Source: Aliivibrio finisterrensis (GTDB taxonomy: Bacteria > Pseudomonadota > Gammaproteobacteria > Enterobacterales > Vibrionaceae). Taken from it: a DNA stretch of 64,000 nucleotides. Under the pieces are notes generated by a model that worked only from the letters and a program-made list of their open reading frames with translations, was not told where the DNA came from and did not search any database. The stretch covers positions 186,001 through 250,000 of the forward strand of contig NZ_WBVP01000005.1 in NCBI RefSeq assembly GCF_008933155.1, given 5' to 3'. This document shows, piece by piece, positions 30,172-40,558 of the stretch (positions are counted from its first letter, which is position 1; the number at the start of each line of letters is the position of its first letter). The translations under genes were made by a program, and so were the position numbers.

Positions 30172-30813
30172 TTAATTTTTCTCAATCGTTTCAGGTTGAT
30201 CCTCTGTGATATCTAAATGAAACACAGGTAAACACCAACCAAATTTTACTGCGGCAATACGAGCAGAAAAACCAATAACAATAGTCGCAATCGTTGTGAT
30301 TAATTCATCAACACCAAAGTGAAGTAATCCTATGTATAGCACAGCGGATAGTAATGAAATTGAAGCATATAATTCTTTATGCAATACCATTGGCATCTGG
30401 CGACAGAAGAGATCACGCAGTAATCCACCAAACACGCCTGTTACAATGGCAGAAACAACGCATATTAGTGGGTGAAGCCCCATATCTAATGCCACTTGTG
30501 AGCCAATAATACTAAAAACAATTAAACCAATAGCATCTAAAAATACAAAGAAACGATGGTTTTTGGCTACCCATGGGCCGATCCATGTTGTTAATACGCC
30601 AGCAATACAGGTAATCACAAGGAATTGTGGGTTTTTCACCCAACCAACAGGGTAGTGACCAAGAAGAATATCACGAACAGTACCACCGCCAATTGCTGTT
30701 GCACTGGCAACTAACATTACACCAAACCAATCCATTTTTTTCTTACCAGCGGCTAATGCACCTGTCATTGCTTCAGCTGTGATCCCAATAATATAAAGAA
30801 TTGTTAATAACAT
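30172..30813 (-). CDS. TRIC/UPF0126 family membrane protein (cation channel-like)
   Basis: A 213-residue protein with about seven membrane helices in two similar halves. The repeated glycine-rich motifs are ATAIGGGTVRDILLG in the first half and VTGVFGGLLRDLFC in the second, the signature of the bacterial TRIC-type trimeric cation channel family (also named UPF0126; E. coli YicG and YadS are relatives). Bacterial TRIC homologues conduct potassium and sodium; the role here is unproven. It is convergent with aroC. Confidence 0.86.
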   Translation of the reverse strand: MLLTILYIIGITAEAMTGALAAGKKKMDWFGVMLVASATAIGGGTVRDILLGHYPVGWVKNPQFLVITCIAGVLTTWIGPWVAKNHRFFVFLDAIGLIVFSIIGSQVALDMGLHPLICVVSAIVTGVFGGLLRDLFCRQMPMVLHKELYASISLLSAVLYIGLLHFGVDELITTIATIVIGFSARIAAVKFGWCLPVFHLDITEDQPETIEKN

Positions 30814-30892
30814 TTTCTAATACCGTGTCATATCATGATGGTCAAATAATAGGACGAGAATTTTATGGGATTAAACGAATAATGACGAATGA

Positions 30893-30930
30893 AAAAAACT
30901 ATTCCGACATTTTTCAGATTAGTTTTTTTT
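30893..30930 (-). terminator. Terminator overlapping the end of the MgtC-like gene
   Basis: On the minus strand, AACTAATC / GAATAGTT (one mismatch) is followed by seven T. The 5' arm includes the stop codon at 30919-30921. Confidence 0.6.
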
Positions 30931-31452
30931 ATGCATTTTATCGAGGCTATGAGCCCTTGGTTTATGAGTTCTAATATTGAGTATTTTTTGATGCACGCCG
31001 CGACGAAGGCTTTTGAATGAATTTTCAAGCTTATCAATGCCGAGTAAAACAAAAAGAGCTAATAAAGTGATAATGACTGATTGCTGAATGTAGCCTAATG
31101 CAATCATCATCCCTAATGCTGCTAACACCCAAATAATGGCCGCAGAGGTTACACCATGAATTTTACCATCTAAAGTCATCATTACCCCTGCGCCAAGAAA
31201 ACCAATTCCTGTAATAATTTGGCCTAGTACTCGAGCGTGATCCAGAGAGTTTACAGATAGGGACATTGCCATCGCTAAGAAAAAGTAAGTACCTGAAATA
31301 ATTAGAATAGAGGTTCTTATTCCTACGGGTTTACCTCGAGTTTGCCGTTCAACGCCAATTAACAAACCATTGAAAGCACAAGCGGCAATAGCAGACCAAG
31401 AAAAAGGCCCTAAATCCAGTAATTGAGCAAGTTGTACAGTGATGTCATTCAC
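30919..31452 (-). CDS. MgtC/SapB-family membrane protein, short form
   Basis: A 177-residue protein with about five membrane helices. The family blocks are LIGVERQTRGKPVGIRTSILI, ITGIGFLGAGVMM and GVTSAAIIWVLAALGM. It lacks the soluble C-terminal domain of Salmonella MgtC and ends in a basic, Lys/His-rich tail, like SapB-type members. The function of the short form is not settled; MgtC itself helps survival in low magnesium. It lies upstream of the TRIC gene on the same strand, but a terminator separates them. Confidence 0.88.
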   Translation of the reverse strand: MNDITVQLAQLLDLGPFSWSAIAACAFNGLLIGVERQTRGKPVGIRTSILIISGTYFFLAMAMSLSVNSLDHARVLGQIITGIGFLGAGVMMTLDGKIHGVTSAAIIWVLAALGMMIALGYIQQSVIITLLALFVLLGIDKLENSFKSLRRGVHQKILNIRTHKPRAHSLDKMHKKN

Positions 31453-31625
31453 AGGTGGTGAAACTCCAATCTAAAGGGGGAGAGATAACTTTGGAGAGTA
31501 TCAGTTCACTCTTTTGACAGATAATGAATAATTTTGAGAAGGAGGATAAAAAAAATTTATCTAGATAGGCCTTTAGTATGTGGTGAGGTAGAATACGCTT
31601 CTATTATTATTGCTAAGTCTGTTGT

Positions 31626-32156
31626 ATGCCTCACCAATATCAAGATTTAATCACTGTTTTTAATGCCACTTTTTTTGATTCGTTTAATACCAAGCTAGAA
31701 TTGGGTGGTGATGAACCTATTTATCTACCAGCGGATAGTGAATTTAATTATCACCGTATTATTTTTGCGCGTGGTTTTTATCAATCAGGCATGCATGAAA
31801 TTGCCCATTGGTGTGTTGCAGGTCCTGATCGTCGTCTATTGGAAGATTTTGGTTACTGGTATGAGCCTGATGGTCGAACAGAGCAAGTTCAATCAGAGTT
31901 TGAAAAAGTGGAGATCCGTCCTCAAGCCTATGAATGGATATTATCATTAAGTGCTGGGTTAAAATTTAATGTGAGTTGTGACAACTTAAATGGCGATTTT
32001 GAGCCAGATCGTTTAGCATTCATGGCTAAAGTACATAATGAAGTGATGAGCATTTTAGATAATGGATTACCTCCACGCGTAGAGGCATTATCCAACGCAT
32101 TACGTGAGTTTTATCAAATAGCCCCACTTACCCAAGAACAATTTATTGTCCAATAG
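31626..32156 (+). CDS. epmC: Elongation factor P hydroxylase EpmC (YfcM)
   Basis: A 176-residue enzyme that hydroxylates the beta-lysyl-modified lysine of elongation factor P. The metal-binding HEIAH motif is His57 to His61, followed by WCVAGPDRRLLEDFGYWYEPDGR, a block typical of the family. Length matches E. coli. It is followed seven bases later by yfcL, the same pair as in E. coli, and they share a terminator. The lysyl-transfer genes epmA and epmB are not in this window. Confidence 0.92.
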   Translation: MPHQYQDLITVFNATFFDSFNTKLELGGDEPIYLPADSEFNYHRIIFARGFYQSGMHEIAHWCVAGPDRRLLEDFGYWYEPDGRTEQVQSEFEKVEIRPQAYEWILSLSAGLKFNVSCDNLNGDFEPDRLAFMAKVHNEVMSILDNGLPPRVEALSNALREFYQIAPLTQEQFIVQ

Positions 32157-32163
32157 GAAAAAG

Positions 32164-32424
32164 ATGATCATTGAATTTGAAGAAAAAATGCTTGAACTGA
32201 TTGATGCTCGAATTGAAACTGCATCAGATGATGAGTTGTTTGCTGGTGGCTACTTACGTGGACACATTTCATTATCAGTTGCTAAGTGCGAAGAGCAAGA
32301 AATTGCTGATCTTGAGATACTAAAAGTACATATCAATGAAAGTCTTGAAGCCGCTAAATCTGAGTTATCTCCTGCTGATCGTATTATTGTAGCTGATCTA
32401 TGGAATGAGCTTCAAAACGCATAA
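32164..32424 (+). CDS. yfcL: YfcL family protein
   Basis: An 86-residue acidic protein of the YfcL family, function unknown. It starts MIIEFEEKMLELIDARIETA and contains GGYLRGHISLSVA. I chose the ATG at 32164, with AGGA eight bases upstream; a TTG at 32146 lies inside epmC. Co-transcription with epmC is very likely from the seven-base gap and the shared terminator. Confidence 0.88.
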   Translation: MIIEFEEKMLELIDARIETASDDELFAGGYLRGHISLSVAKCEEQEIADLEILKVHINESLEAAKSELSPADRIIVADLWNELQNA

Positions 32425-32446
32425 TGTAAATAAGCGAAAATAAATC

Positions 32447-32478
32447 AAAAGGCAGTTCTGAAGAGATCTGCCTTTTTT
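32447..32478. terminator. Terminator after yfcL, probably bidirectional
   Basis: AAAAGGCAG / CTGCCTTTTTT around a 13-base loop. A short A run on the left may let it also end the convergent HIT gene. Confidence 0.85.
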
Positions 32479-32494
32479 ATGGAGAGGAAAATCG

Positions 32495-32920
32495 TTATTG
32501 CTTGAATCCAGCCAATGCACTTAATCTATCTCGAAGTAGATCCACCAATTGAGTTTGATCTGACTGTGTTCTGATTTCTCCATTAGTATTTCCCCAAACT
32601 GGACCTGGCCATGCGATATCAGTGATAAAGCGTGCAATATGGTGAATGTGCAGCTGAGGAACTAAGTTACCTAGTGCTCCAATATTAATTTTATCTGGTG
32701 TGAAGTTATCTTCGAGCAGTTGAGCAACTGAACTTGATTCTTGAATATATTGAATTTGCTGCTCTGGGGTCATATGGTGAATTTCTTTTAAGTCTTCAAT
32801 TCGAGGAACTAAAATCACCCAAGGACCGATATTTTCTTTAATGAGTAAAACAGAACATAACGGAAGATTGCCCAAAAAGATGCAATCTTGTTGCAAACGG
32901 GGGTGTAATTGAAAAGTCAT
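32495..32920 (-). CDS. HIT-family nucleotide hydrolase or transferase
   Basis: A 141-residue histidine-triad protein. The motif QLHIHHIARF has His91, His93 and His94, with the catalytic histidine among them, although the classical fourth His position is replaced. The N-terminal half has VPRIEDLKEIHHM, typical of the bacterial HIT group. Substrates of this subgroup are unknown to me. AAGGA lies seven bases before the ATG. It is divergent from lpxM by 78 bases. Confidence 0.88.
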   Translation of the reverse strand: MTFQLHPRLQQDCIFLGNLPLCSVLLIKENIGPWVILVPRIEDLKEIHHMTPEQQIQYIQESSSVAQLLEDNFTPDKINIGALGNLVPQLHIHHIARFITDIAWPGPVWGNTNGEIRTQSDQTQLVDLLRDRLSALAGFKQ

Positions 32921-32998
32921 TCGTATTTCCTTGGTTTCTATCAGTAATGCTTTGTTATATCATAATCGGTTAATAATAAAGAATAAGTGAAGCAATTC

Positions 32999-33940
32999 AT
33001 GAGTGAAAAAGTTGATAAAAACGTTTATAACCCCACTTTTCAATGGGCATTTCTTCATCCTAAGTATTGGCCAACATGGTTAGGGATAGGCTTTGCTATT
33101 ATTTTGGCTTTCATTCCATTTCGATTACGCGATAAGTTAGCTGCTAGTATCGTTAAGTTAGTACTTAAAAAGCCAAGTGGTGGTATTAAGCGAGCTAAGT
33201 TGAATATAGCGACCTGTTTTCCTGAAAAGTCAGAGCAAGAGCAAAAAAAACTGCTTGAAGATACTTACATCACAGGTGCACAGGTGATGCTTGGTTTTTC
33301 TGAGTTGCTTGTTCGTAGTCGTAAGCATAATGAAGGACGCGGGATTTTTGTTGGTGCAGAGAATCTATTCCCTCTGCTTGAGCAAAAAGAAAATATTATT
33401 ATTTTAGCACCGCATGCTTGGGCTATTGATTTCCCTGCGATTCTTTTGGCTTCTCGTGGTTATCAAGTAACGACTATGATGAAACCTCAAAAGAACCCAA
33501 TAACTGATTGGTTAATGCATGTTCAGCGTATGCAATATGGCGGTAAGATTTATGCTCGTAGTGCAGGGATTAAACCATTAATTAAAGCGATTAAAGAAGG
33601 TTATTTAGCTTATTACTTGCCTGATGAGGATCATGGTCCACAAAACAGTGTATTTGTTCCTTTCTTTGCAACACAGAAAGCGACGTTAAAAGGTTTTGGT
33701 AAACTAGCTCGTTTATCAAAAGCGAAAGTGGTTCCAATGTTGCCATCGTATAATGCAGAAACAGGGCAGTTTGAGATCATTACATTACCAGCGATTTCGG
33801 ATTTTCCATCTGGTGATGAAGAGACGGATGCTCGTGCAATGAATATTGCTATTGAACAGCTGGTTACTGAGCGTCCTGAGCAATACATGTGGGTGTTAAA
33901 CTTACTGCGTTCTCGACCTGACGGTAGTCGTTTATATTAA
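32999..33940 (+). CDS. lpxM: Lipid A myristoyltransferase LpxM-like (late acyltransferase)
   Basis: A 313-residue inner-membrane acyltransferase that adds a late secondary acyl chain to lipid A. The catalytic HX4D motif is HAWAID, His139 and Asp144. The hydrophobic anchor is at about residues 27-43. WPTWLGIGFA near the N-terminus and YYLPDEDHGP in the middle are LpxL/LpxM blocks; YLPDEDHG with the N-terminus PKYW fits LpxM better than LpxL. A GTG at 32987 would add four residues, and neither start has a strong ribosome site. The acyl chain used cannot be told. Confidence 0.87.
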   Translation: MSEKVDKNVYNPTFQWAFLHPKYWPTWLGIGFAIILAFIPFRLRDKLAASIVKLVLKKPSGGIKRAKLNIATCFPEKSEQEQKKLLEDTYITGAQVMLGFSELLVRSRKHNEGRGIFVGAENLFPLLEQKENIIILAPHAWAIDFPAILLASRGYQVTTMMKPQKNPITDWLMHVQRMQYGGKIYARSAGIKPLIKAIKEGYLAYYLPDEDHGPQNSVFVPFFATQKATLKGFGKLARLSKAKVVPMLPSYNAETGQFEIITLPAISDFPSGDEETDARAMNIAIEQLVTERPEQYMWVLNLLRSRPDGSRLY

Positions 33941-33964
33941 CAATTAGTTATTCAAAGTATTTTT

Positions 33965-33999
33965 AAGCCCGTAGAATTTACCGTTCTACGGGTTTTTTA
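33965..33999 (+). terminator. Terminator of lpxM
   Basis: AACCCGTAGAA-type stem: AAGCCCGTAGAA / TTCTACGGGTT with a seven-base loop, then six T. Confidence 0.94.
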
Positions 34000-34191
34000 T
34001 TTTAATGAACTTTGTGACGAAAAATGAAGAAGTGATTTATTTGATTTATATCAAAGGTCGATCTTGGTCATTTAATCAATCTAAGTTTTTGTAAATGGTT
34101 AGGGTCTATCCGTTGCCGAAGCGTATAATTATTTGTGTTCTTATTTTAATTACGCCGCCAATGCTCTTTATGTGCTAAGTTGATACGATAA

Positions 34192-35628
34192 ATGCCAAAA
34201 TCACCCAATTTTCGTTTTTTTCAAGGTGGGATGTTAAAGCATCGTACTACGCCAAAATGTCTAACCACACAAACTGATTATTATGCGCTGCTTTTCTTAT
34301 CTGCATTAGTTGGTGGTATTGCCGGATCTGTTGTTGCTTTATTTGAAGCCTCAATTCGATTGTTCGGTGAACAGCGTCTCCAATTCATTCATTCATTTCC
34401 TTACTCTGAGTATTTAGCGCCTGTTGCTGCGGTATTAGCGGGGGCTGCGATGGCAGCTGTTGGTTTTTGGCTTACTTTTCGATTTGCACCAGAGACTGCG
34501 GGTAGTGGGATCCCTCATATTGAAGGGGCTCTTGATGGGACTCAAGAGATCCGTTGGGCTCGTGTATTGCCCATTAAATTTATTGCAGGCACATTAACGA
34601 TTGGTTCAGGAATGGTGCTTGGCCGTGAAGGGCCATCAATTCAAATTGGTGGTGCTGTAGGTAGAATGATCGCATGTAAAGGTAAACGATTCAGTCATTC
34701 TTCTCATATATTAACAGCAGCAGGGGCGGCGGCAGGTTTAGCGGCGGCATTTAACGCGCCTCTTGCTGGCATTTTGTTTGTGGTTGAAGAGATGCGTCCT
34801 CAGTTTCGTTATAACATCACTTCAATAAAGTGTGTGACATTAGCCACAGCGGTAGCAACGATAGTGATGCGCTCTTTACATGGGCAAGAAGCATTTTTAA
34901 CGATTCCAAGTTTTGATGTTCCACCATTACGTTCACTGATCCTTTTTGCCATTTTAGGGATTATCTTTGGCATTATTGGGGTGATTTTTAATAAATGGAT
35001 TTTAAAAGGAACGAGTAAGGTTAAAGACTTCCACCAAAATAAATTGCCTCGCATTGTGCTGATGGGCGCAGCGTTTGGCGGCACTTTTGCTTTGTTGCAT
35101 TTAGTGACTCCTAAACTATCTGGCAGTGGGATGGAAATCATTACTGAGATGTTTTATAGCCCAATGGCATGGATGATCATGGTTGGCTTCTTTGTATTAC
35201 GAGTGATTGTTACCGTTGCTTGTTTTTCATCAGGTGCCCCGGGAGGAATTTTTGCCCCAATGTTAGCGCTAGGTACCTTACTTGGTTTATCTTATGGTGT
35301 GGTAATGTCAGTATGGTTTCCCGGTTGGATATCAAATCCCGGCGTTTATGCTATCGCAGGGATGGGAGCATTGTTTGCCGCTACAGTAAGAGCCCCTGTG
35401 ACAGGTGTTATCCTTGTGGTTGAAATGACGAATAATTATCAGTTGATCTTACCGCTATTAGTGACAACACTTGGTGCGACGTTTATTGCTCAAGCATTGG
35501 GCGGGCAACCGTTATATTCTGCACTTTTAAAACAGTCTTTATTGAAAGATAAAGAGTTGAGGGCGGAGGAGAGTGGGTTGCAGAAGGTTGATCAAAGTAT
35601 TGCTAATGCGAATACAGAAAATAAGTAA
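34192..35628 (+). CDS. clcA: H+/Cl- exchange transporter ClcA
   Basis: A 478-residue CLC antiporter in the inner membrane, swapping chloride and protons for acid resistance. Selectivity motifs are GSGIPH (104-109), GREGPS (144-149) with gating Glu146, and GAPGGIFAPMLALG. The internal proton Glu200 is in VVEEMRPQF, matching Glu203 of E. coli, so it should be an exchanger, not a channel. The Tyr in PLYSALL matches Tyr445. I kept the ATG at 34192; an ATG at 34234 is possible. Its TAA stop begins TAATACCAAT. Confidence 0.94.
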   Translation: MPKSPNFRFFQGGMLKHRTTPKCLTTQTDYYALLFLSALVGGIAGSVVALFEASIRLFGEQRLQFIHSFPYSEYLAPVAAVLAGAAMAAVGFWLTFRFAPETAGSGIPHIEGALDGTQEIRWARVLPIKFIAGTLTIGSGMVLGREGPSIQIGGAVGRMIACKGKRFSHSSHILTAAGAAAGLAAAFNAPLAGILFVVEEMRPQFRYNITSIKCVTLATAVATIVMRSLHGQEAFLTIPSFDVPPLRSLILFAILGIIFGIIGVIFNKWILKGTSKVKDFHQNKLPRIVLMGAAFGGTFALLHLVTPKLSGSGMEIITEMFYSPMAWMIMVGFFVLRVIVTVACFSSGAPGGIFAPMLALGTLLGLSYGVVMSVWFPGWISNPGVYAIAGMGALFAATVRAPVTGVILVVEMTNNYQLILPLLVTTLGATFIAQALGGQPLYSALLKQSLLKDKELRAEESGLQKVDQSIANANTENK

Positions 35629-35668
35629 TACCAATTCCAAGAATTATCATCTAATAAGTACCATTGGT

Positions 35669-35703
35669 ATAACCATCTGAATTTTCATCTTTCAGATGGT
35701 TAT
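35669..35703. terminator. Perfect hairpin between clcA and rlmA
   Basis: ATAACCATCTGAA / TTCAGATGGTTAT, 13 perfect pairs with a nine-base loop, but no T run on either side. It may act as a weak or factor-aided terminator or stabilise 3' ends of these convergent genes. Confidence 0.55.
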
Positions 35704-35719
35704 AATAATGATAAACAGA

Positions 35720-36532
35720 CTATGCTTTTTTATACACTCTAATCATAAAATCCGCTTTACAATCAAATTCTGACTTCTCTTGCAGCTCAGTTTTAAATTC
35801 AGCTGTTGCTTTCCAAGCAAATGGTGTCATATCTAATAAATGCAATGCTTCTAAGCCGTTCAAGCGCATATCGTAAGTTAATTTTTTCTCTTCAATAAGT
35901 TCAAAGTCAGTAAGAGCTTCTGCTGTTTCATCATGCAGGCGAACTTCACCATACACTCCTTCACGAAGTTCGAATAAATGATGGCTGGCTGGGGTAACAG
36001 TAATTAGATAGCCGCCATTTTTAATTGCGCGGTGTAATTCTTCTGCTTTACATGGTGCATAAATACGAACAACAGCATCTAGGCTTTGATCAGGGAAAGG
36101 CAAACGGTGGCTAGAGGCAACGCTAAATTGGCAATTTAGATAACGCTTGGCTGCGAACTTAATCGCGACTTTTGAAATATCCAATCCATAGATATTAGCA
36201 TTTTCGCTATGTAAATATTCTGCAATTTTTGAGGTGTAATAGCCTTCACCACAACCAATATCAAGTAGGCTTGCTTCATTATTGGTCACATATTTTTGGC
36301 ATAACTCGGCTACGTGTTGTTGCATAGGCTGATAATGTCCAGCCTCTAAAAAAGCACGCCTAGCTTGCATCATCTCTTTATTATCACCTGGATTTTTAGA
36401 ACGCTTGTGATGAGCTGGCATTAGGTTTACATAACCTTCTTTTGCGTTGTCAAACTGATGGTTGTTTTCACAACGGTATTGATTGTTGGCAAAGCGCAAC
36501 TCGTGTTGGCATAAAGGGCACTGATAAAACAT
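35720..36532 (-). CDS. rlmA: 23S rRNA (guanine-745 N1)-methyltransferase RlmA
   Basis: A 270-residue SAM-dependent methyltransferase that modifies G745 of 23S rRNA. The N-terminal zinc site has Cys5, Cys8, Cys21 and His25. KEGYVNLMPAHHKRSKNPGDNKEMMQARRAFLEAG and then LLDIGCGEGYY, the SAM motif, are family blocks (the first is given only in part as its ends, KEGYVNL and RRAFLEAG, matter most). The start chosen is the ATG at 36532 with AGG seven bases before; a GTG at 36538 is too close to that site. Confidence 0.93.
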   Translation of the reverse strand: MFYQCPLCQHELRFANNQYRCENNHQFDNAKEGYVNLMPAHHKRSKNPGDNKEMMQARRAFLEAGHYQPMQQHVAELCQKYVTNNEASLLDIGCGEGYYTSKIAEYLHSENANIYGLDISKVAIKFAAKRYLNCQFSVASSHRLPFPDQSLDAVVRIYAPCKAEELHRAIKNGGYLITVTPASHHLFELREGVYGEVRLHDETAEALTDFELIEEKKLTYDMRLNGLEALHLLDMTPFAWKATAEFKTELQEKSEFDCKADFMIRVYKKA

Positions 36533-36969
36533 AACCACACCTGAAATTAGATTGAGGCAGCAGTGTACTTCTTCATTTATCTAATAAAAAGAGCCAGCAG
36601 TGAAAATAATATCGGTGTATTTATTTTTTACCTCAAAATTAATAATGCGACTCACTTCAAATACAGTGCCTAATAGAAACTAACAAGACCTTTTTTGTTC
36701 TCTATCTAGAGTGATCTAGATCTCCCTATCTGTTAATTAGGGCGGATAAAAGTGTGATCTGACTTGGTAATAATCGAAATGTTTATAAATTATAAAATGA
36801 AATTTTACCATTAACTTATTGTTATAAAATAATTTATATTTTTTTATGTAGGCCATTTTTGAAGTTGGTCATAGTTTATTTGGTCTTTATTTTTTAGGGC
36901 GAATTAATAAAGCATAATTCATCTCAACGGATTCAGAGAAACATTTAAACGGATTACAAAATTTTTAGA

Positions 36970-37012
36970 GTTTGGTCTTTATGTATTGATGAACTTAATA
37001 GAAGAACCAAAC
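36970..37012 (+). promoter_or_regulatory. Possible stem-loop in the porin leader
   Basis: GTTTGGT can pair with ACCAAAC at either 37006-37012 or 37011-37017, giving two alternative hairpins 26 or more bases before the porin start codon. The rest of the 510-base gap (36533-37042) is AT-rich with no gene that I can support. Confidence 0.3.
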
Positions 37013-37042
37013 CAAACAGTTTAAACATACAGGGTATATCAC

Positions 37043-37771
37043 ATGAAAAAATCAACACTAGCACTTATCGTTCCAGCAATTCTTCTTTCTGGTGCAGCAA
37101 TGGCTGACTCAACTTATGTCACTGGTAACGTACAAGCACACGATAGTAACCTGCACGGTTCTGGTATGACATCTACACTAGAAGCGGGTCATACGTTTGA
37201 TAATTCATTTGGTGGTTTAACACTATTAACCGAGTTTGATGGTATTCAAATAGGTTCACTAAAAGCACAAGAAGTAACGCACTCAGATGGGTCTAAATCA
37301 ATGGAGAAATTTAACTCTCCAGCGTACGTAACATTAGGTGCAGAGCAATCATTCGCGATTGACGAAAACTTATGGATGGCTGTTGGTTACCACCACTTAA
37401 TGGCTAACGGTAAAGAAGTACAATATCGCCCATTAGTGAAAATTGGTTATAACTTTGACAATGGTATTTCTATTTCTAACCGAACTCGTGCTCAGATTGA
37501 TGCAGCAGATAAAAATGCGAATGACATGGATGTACGTTTTGATAACCGTATTGCTTATACACTACCAGATGCGGCAGTGACGTTAAGCTACAATAATGTG
37601 TATGTATTGGCTGGTGATGCTCATAATGGTGATTCACGTGATAGCTCTATGGACCACGAGCTTCGTGCTACATGGAACAAATCAGAAGGTGTTCAACCAT
37701 ATGTTGAGTATCGTAACCAAGCTGACAACTACAATAACGCATTCGTAATTGGTGCTTCTTACAGCTGGTAA
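37043..37771 (+). CDS. KdgM-like small outer-membrane porin
   Basis: A 242-residue outer-membrane beta-barrel with a signal peptide cut after AMA (about residue 21). The mature part has alternating polar and hydrophobic strands, GVQPYVEYRNQ near the end and a C-terminal aromatic residue (YSW). It fits the KdgM/NanC family of small 12-strand porins for acidic oligosaccharides. The substrate cannot be told; no pectin or sialic-acid genes are nearby. Promoter and leader must be in the long upstream gap. Confidence 0.75.
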   Translation: MKKSTLALIVPAILLSGAAMADSTYVTGNVQAHDSNLHGSGMTSTLEAGHTFDNSFGGLTLLTEFDGIQIGSLKAQEVTHSDGSKSMEKFNSPAYVTLGAEQSFAIDENLWMAVGYHHLMANGKEVQYRPLVKIGYNFDNGISISNRTRAQIDAADKNANDMDVRFDNRIAYTLPDAAVTLSYNNVYVLAGDAHNGDSRDSSMDHELRATWNKSEGVQPYVEYRNQADNYNNAFVIGASYSW

Positions 37772-37846
37772 TATAGCTTTCTAAATAATGATGACACTTT
37801 CAATTCTATAAGGGGGGATTGTTAGCTGTAATTAATTAGAAAACCA

Positions 37847-37881
37847 AAATCCTCACTGATCCGTCAGTGGGGATTTTTTCT
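37847..37881 (+). terminator. Terminator of the porin gene
   Basis: AATCCTCACTGA-TCCG-TCAGTGGGGATT, 12 pairs with one wobble, then six T. Confidence 0.94.
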
Positions 37882-37918
37882 TTTAGATAAAAAGGTAAAA
37901 ATAGTAAATTGCAGGCAT

Positions 37919-37946
37919 AAAAAATCCCCGCTAGTGCGAGGATTTT
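37919..37946 (-). terminator. Terminator of yfbU
   Basis: On the minus strand, AATCCTCGC-ACTA-GCGGGGATT is followed by a T run. It faces the porin terminator 38 bases away. Confidence 0.9.
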
Positions 37947-37984
37947 AAATAGATTATTTATGCTTTAACTTATTTATATAGAAA

Positions 37985-38578
<594 letters not shown>

Positions 38579-38588
38579 TTATGTGATC

Positions 38589-40343
38589 TTAGCTGAGTCC
38601 GATGATGTTTCCGTCTGTATCAATGTCTAAATTCATAAAAGCAGGCTTTTCAGGTAAGCCAGGCATGGTCATCACATTGCCACACAATGCGTATATAAAT
38701 CCAGCACCGGCACACAGTTTTAATTCACGAATAGGTACAATGAAATCGGTCGGTGCACCTTTAATGTTGCCATCGGTAGAAATAGAAGCGGGCGTTTTTG
38801 CCATACAAACAGCTAAAGATTGGTAACCTAATTTCTCAAACTGTTCTAATTGTTGTTGGGCTTTTTCTGATAATTCGATTCGTTCTGCACCGTAACCTTT
38901 TATTGCAACGGCATTTAACTTATCAAATAAGCTCATGTCATTTGTGTATAGTGGGGTAAATTGAGTGGTTTTTTTACAAGCTGCGATAACTTTTGAAGCG
39001 AGATCTTTTGCGCCTTCACCACCTTTTACGAATGCTTCACTGATAGAGACATCGACATTCGTTTCTGATGCTTGTGCTGAAATCCATTGTTGTAAGAAAT
39101 TCAACTCTTCTTGAGTGTCTTCAGGGAAGCGGTTAATTGCTACAACAACAGGAAGACCATATTTAGCACAGTTATTAATGTGCCATTGTAAATTCTCTAG
39201 CCCTGCATTTAAGGCTTCTTGGTTTGGAGTGAATAGAGCTTTAGGCAAAGCTTGACCTGCTGATAACGGGAATAAGCCTGAGTTTGCTTTTATACCTCGA
39301 AGCGTTGCAACAAGCACTGCACAATCAGGTGCTTTTCCTGCTAATGGTGCTTTAATGTTGCAGGCTTTCTCTAAGCCCATATCTGAGCCAAAGCCACCTT
39401 CTGTAACCGTATAATCCGTTAGTTTTAAAGCGATATTATCTGCAATGATAGAGGAGTTACCATGGGCGATATTAGCAAAAGGACCCGAGTGAACAAAGGT
39501 AGGGACACCTTCTAACGTTTGCATCAAGGTTGGGTTAATAGCAAATTTCATGGTAACGGTCATTGCACCTGCGACTTGAAGATCTTCTGTAGTGATAGGT
39601 TCACCATCCAGGTTATAAGCCACGACAATACGGCCGATGCGTTGACGTAAGTCTTGAAGATCGGTTGCCAGTGCCAGAATAGCCATCAATTCAGAAGCGG
39701 CGGTAATATCAAAACCATCTTCACGTTCGTAACCATTAATGTTTTTTCCATCTTCATTTTTACCAATGGTCACCATACGAAGCGCACGATCGTTATGGTC
39801 CATTACTCGCTTCCAAACTACTCGGTTAGAGTCAATTCGTAATGCAGGAAGATCGTTCTTTTCAGAGAATAGTTCGTAACCTAGGCGTTGCTCATGGTAG
39901 ATACGAGCATCAATGGCCGCAGAAGCTAAATTATGTGCCGCGGTAATCGCATGAATATCACCAGTTAGGTGTAAATTTAATTCTTCCATCGGAGCTACTT
40001 GGCTATAACCACCACCTGCAGCACCACCTTTTACACCAAATACTGGTCCCATAGACGGCTGTCGGATACAGGCACTAACGGATTCCCCTAATTTTGCTAG
40101 ACCTTGAGCCAATCCAATAGTTGTTACTGTTTTTCCTTCGCCAAGCGGTGTTGGAGTAATCGCACTAACAAGAATAAGCTTACCATTTGATTTATCTTCA
40201 AGGTGTTTTAAGGCGTCAATATTGACTTTTGCTTTATAGCGACCTTGTGGGGTAATGTCATCATCATGCAGCCCTAAGTTTGACGCAATCGTTTTCATTC
40301 TGGTAAGTGTCGCAGTTTGGCAAATTTCAATATCGCTTTTCAT
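38589..40343 (-). CDS. fhs: Formate-tetrahydrofolate ligase Fhs
   Basis: A 584-residue enzyme making 10-formyltetrahydrofolate from formate, tetrahydrofolate and ATP, a one-carbon donor for purines and initiator tRNA. The nucleotide-binding loop [18 protein letters not shown] is at about residues 64-81; other blocks are [20 protein letters not shown] and [12 protein letters not shown]. Length is close to but slightly longer than the usual 555-560. It is a single gene, divergent from the CitA-like sensor. E. coli lacks it, but many vibrios have it. Confidence 0.96.
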   Translation of the reverse strand: MKSDIEICQTATLTRMKTIASNLGLHDDDITPQGRYKAKVNIDALKHLEDKSNGKLILVSAITPTPLGEGKTVTTIGLAQGLAKLGESVSACIRQPSMGPVFGVKGGAAGGGYSQVAPMEELNLHLTGDIHAITAAHNLASAAIDARIYHEQRLGYELFSEKNDLPALRIDSNRVVWKRVMDHNDRALRMVTIGKNEDGKNINGYEREDGFDITAASELMAILALATDLQDLRQRIGRIVVAYNLDGEPITTEDLQVAGAMTVTMKFAINPTLMQTLEGVPTFVHSGPFANIAHGNSSIIADNIALKLTDYTVTEGGFGSDMGLEKACNIKAPLAGKAPDCAVLVATLRGIKANSGLFPLSAGQALPKALFTPNQEALNAGLENLQWHINNCAKYGLPVVVAINRFPEDTQEELNFLQQWISAQASETNVDVSISEAFVKGGEGAKDLASKVIAACKKTTQFTPLYTNDMSLFDKLNAVAIKGYGAERIELSEKAQQQLEQFEKLGYQSLAVCMAKTPASISTDGNIKGAPTDFIVPIRELKLCAGAGFIYALCGNVMTMPGLPEKPAFMNLDIDTDGNIIGLS

Positions 40344-40558
40344 AGTAACGGGAACCTTTTAGGGAAGAGTTAAAAATGCTGAAAAGAAGCGCGCTTTTTA
40401 TACCACAGAACTTAGGTGATATTGAATTAATTCCCTAGGTTTGCTATTGAATAAATGGAAATATTTATTTGATGTGATCAAGAGTATGAACAAGGTTTAA
40501 GATTAGGTTAATGGATTGTGATACTCTTTGTTTGTCTATAGGGAAGTGTGAGGTGTGA

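Noticed and set aside
36753-36770. CRP-like sequence TGTGATCTGACTTGGTA upstream of the porin
   Set aside because: Only the left half matches the palindromic CRP site; one half-site is too common to support a claim.
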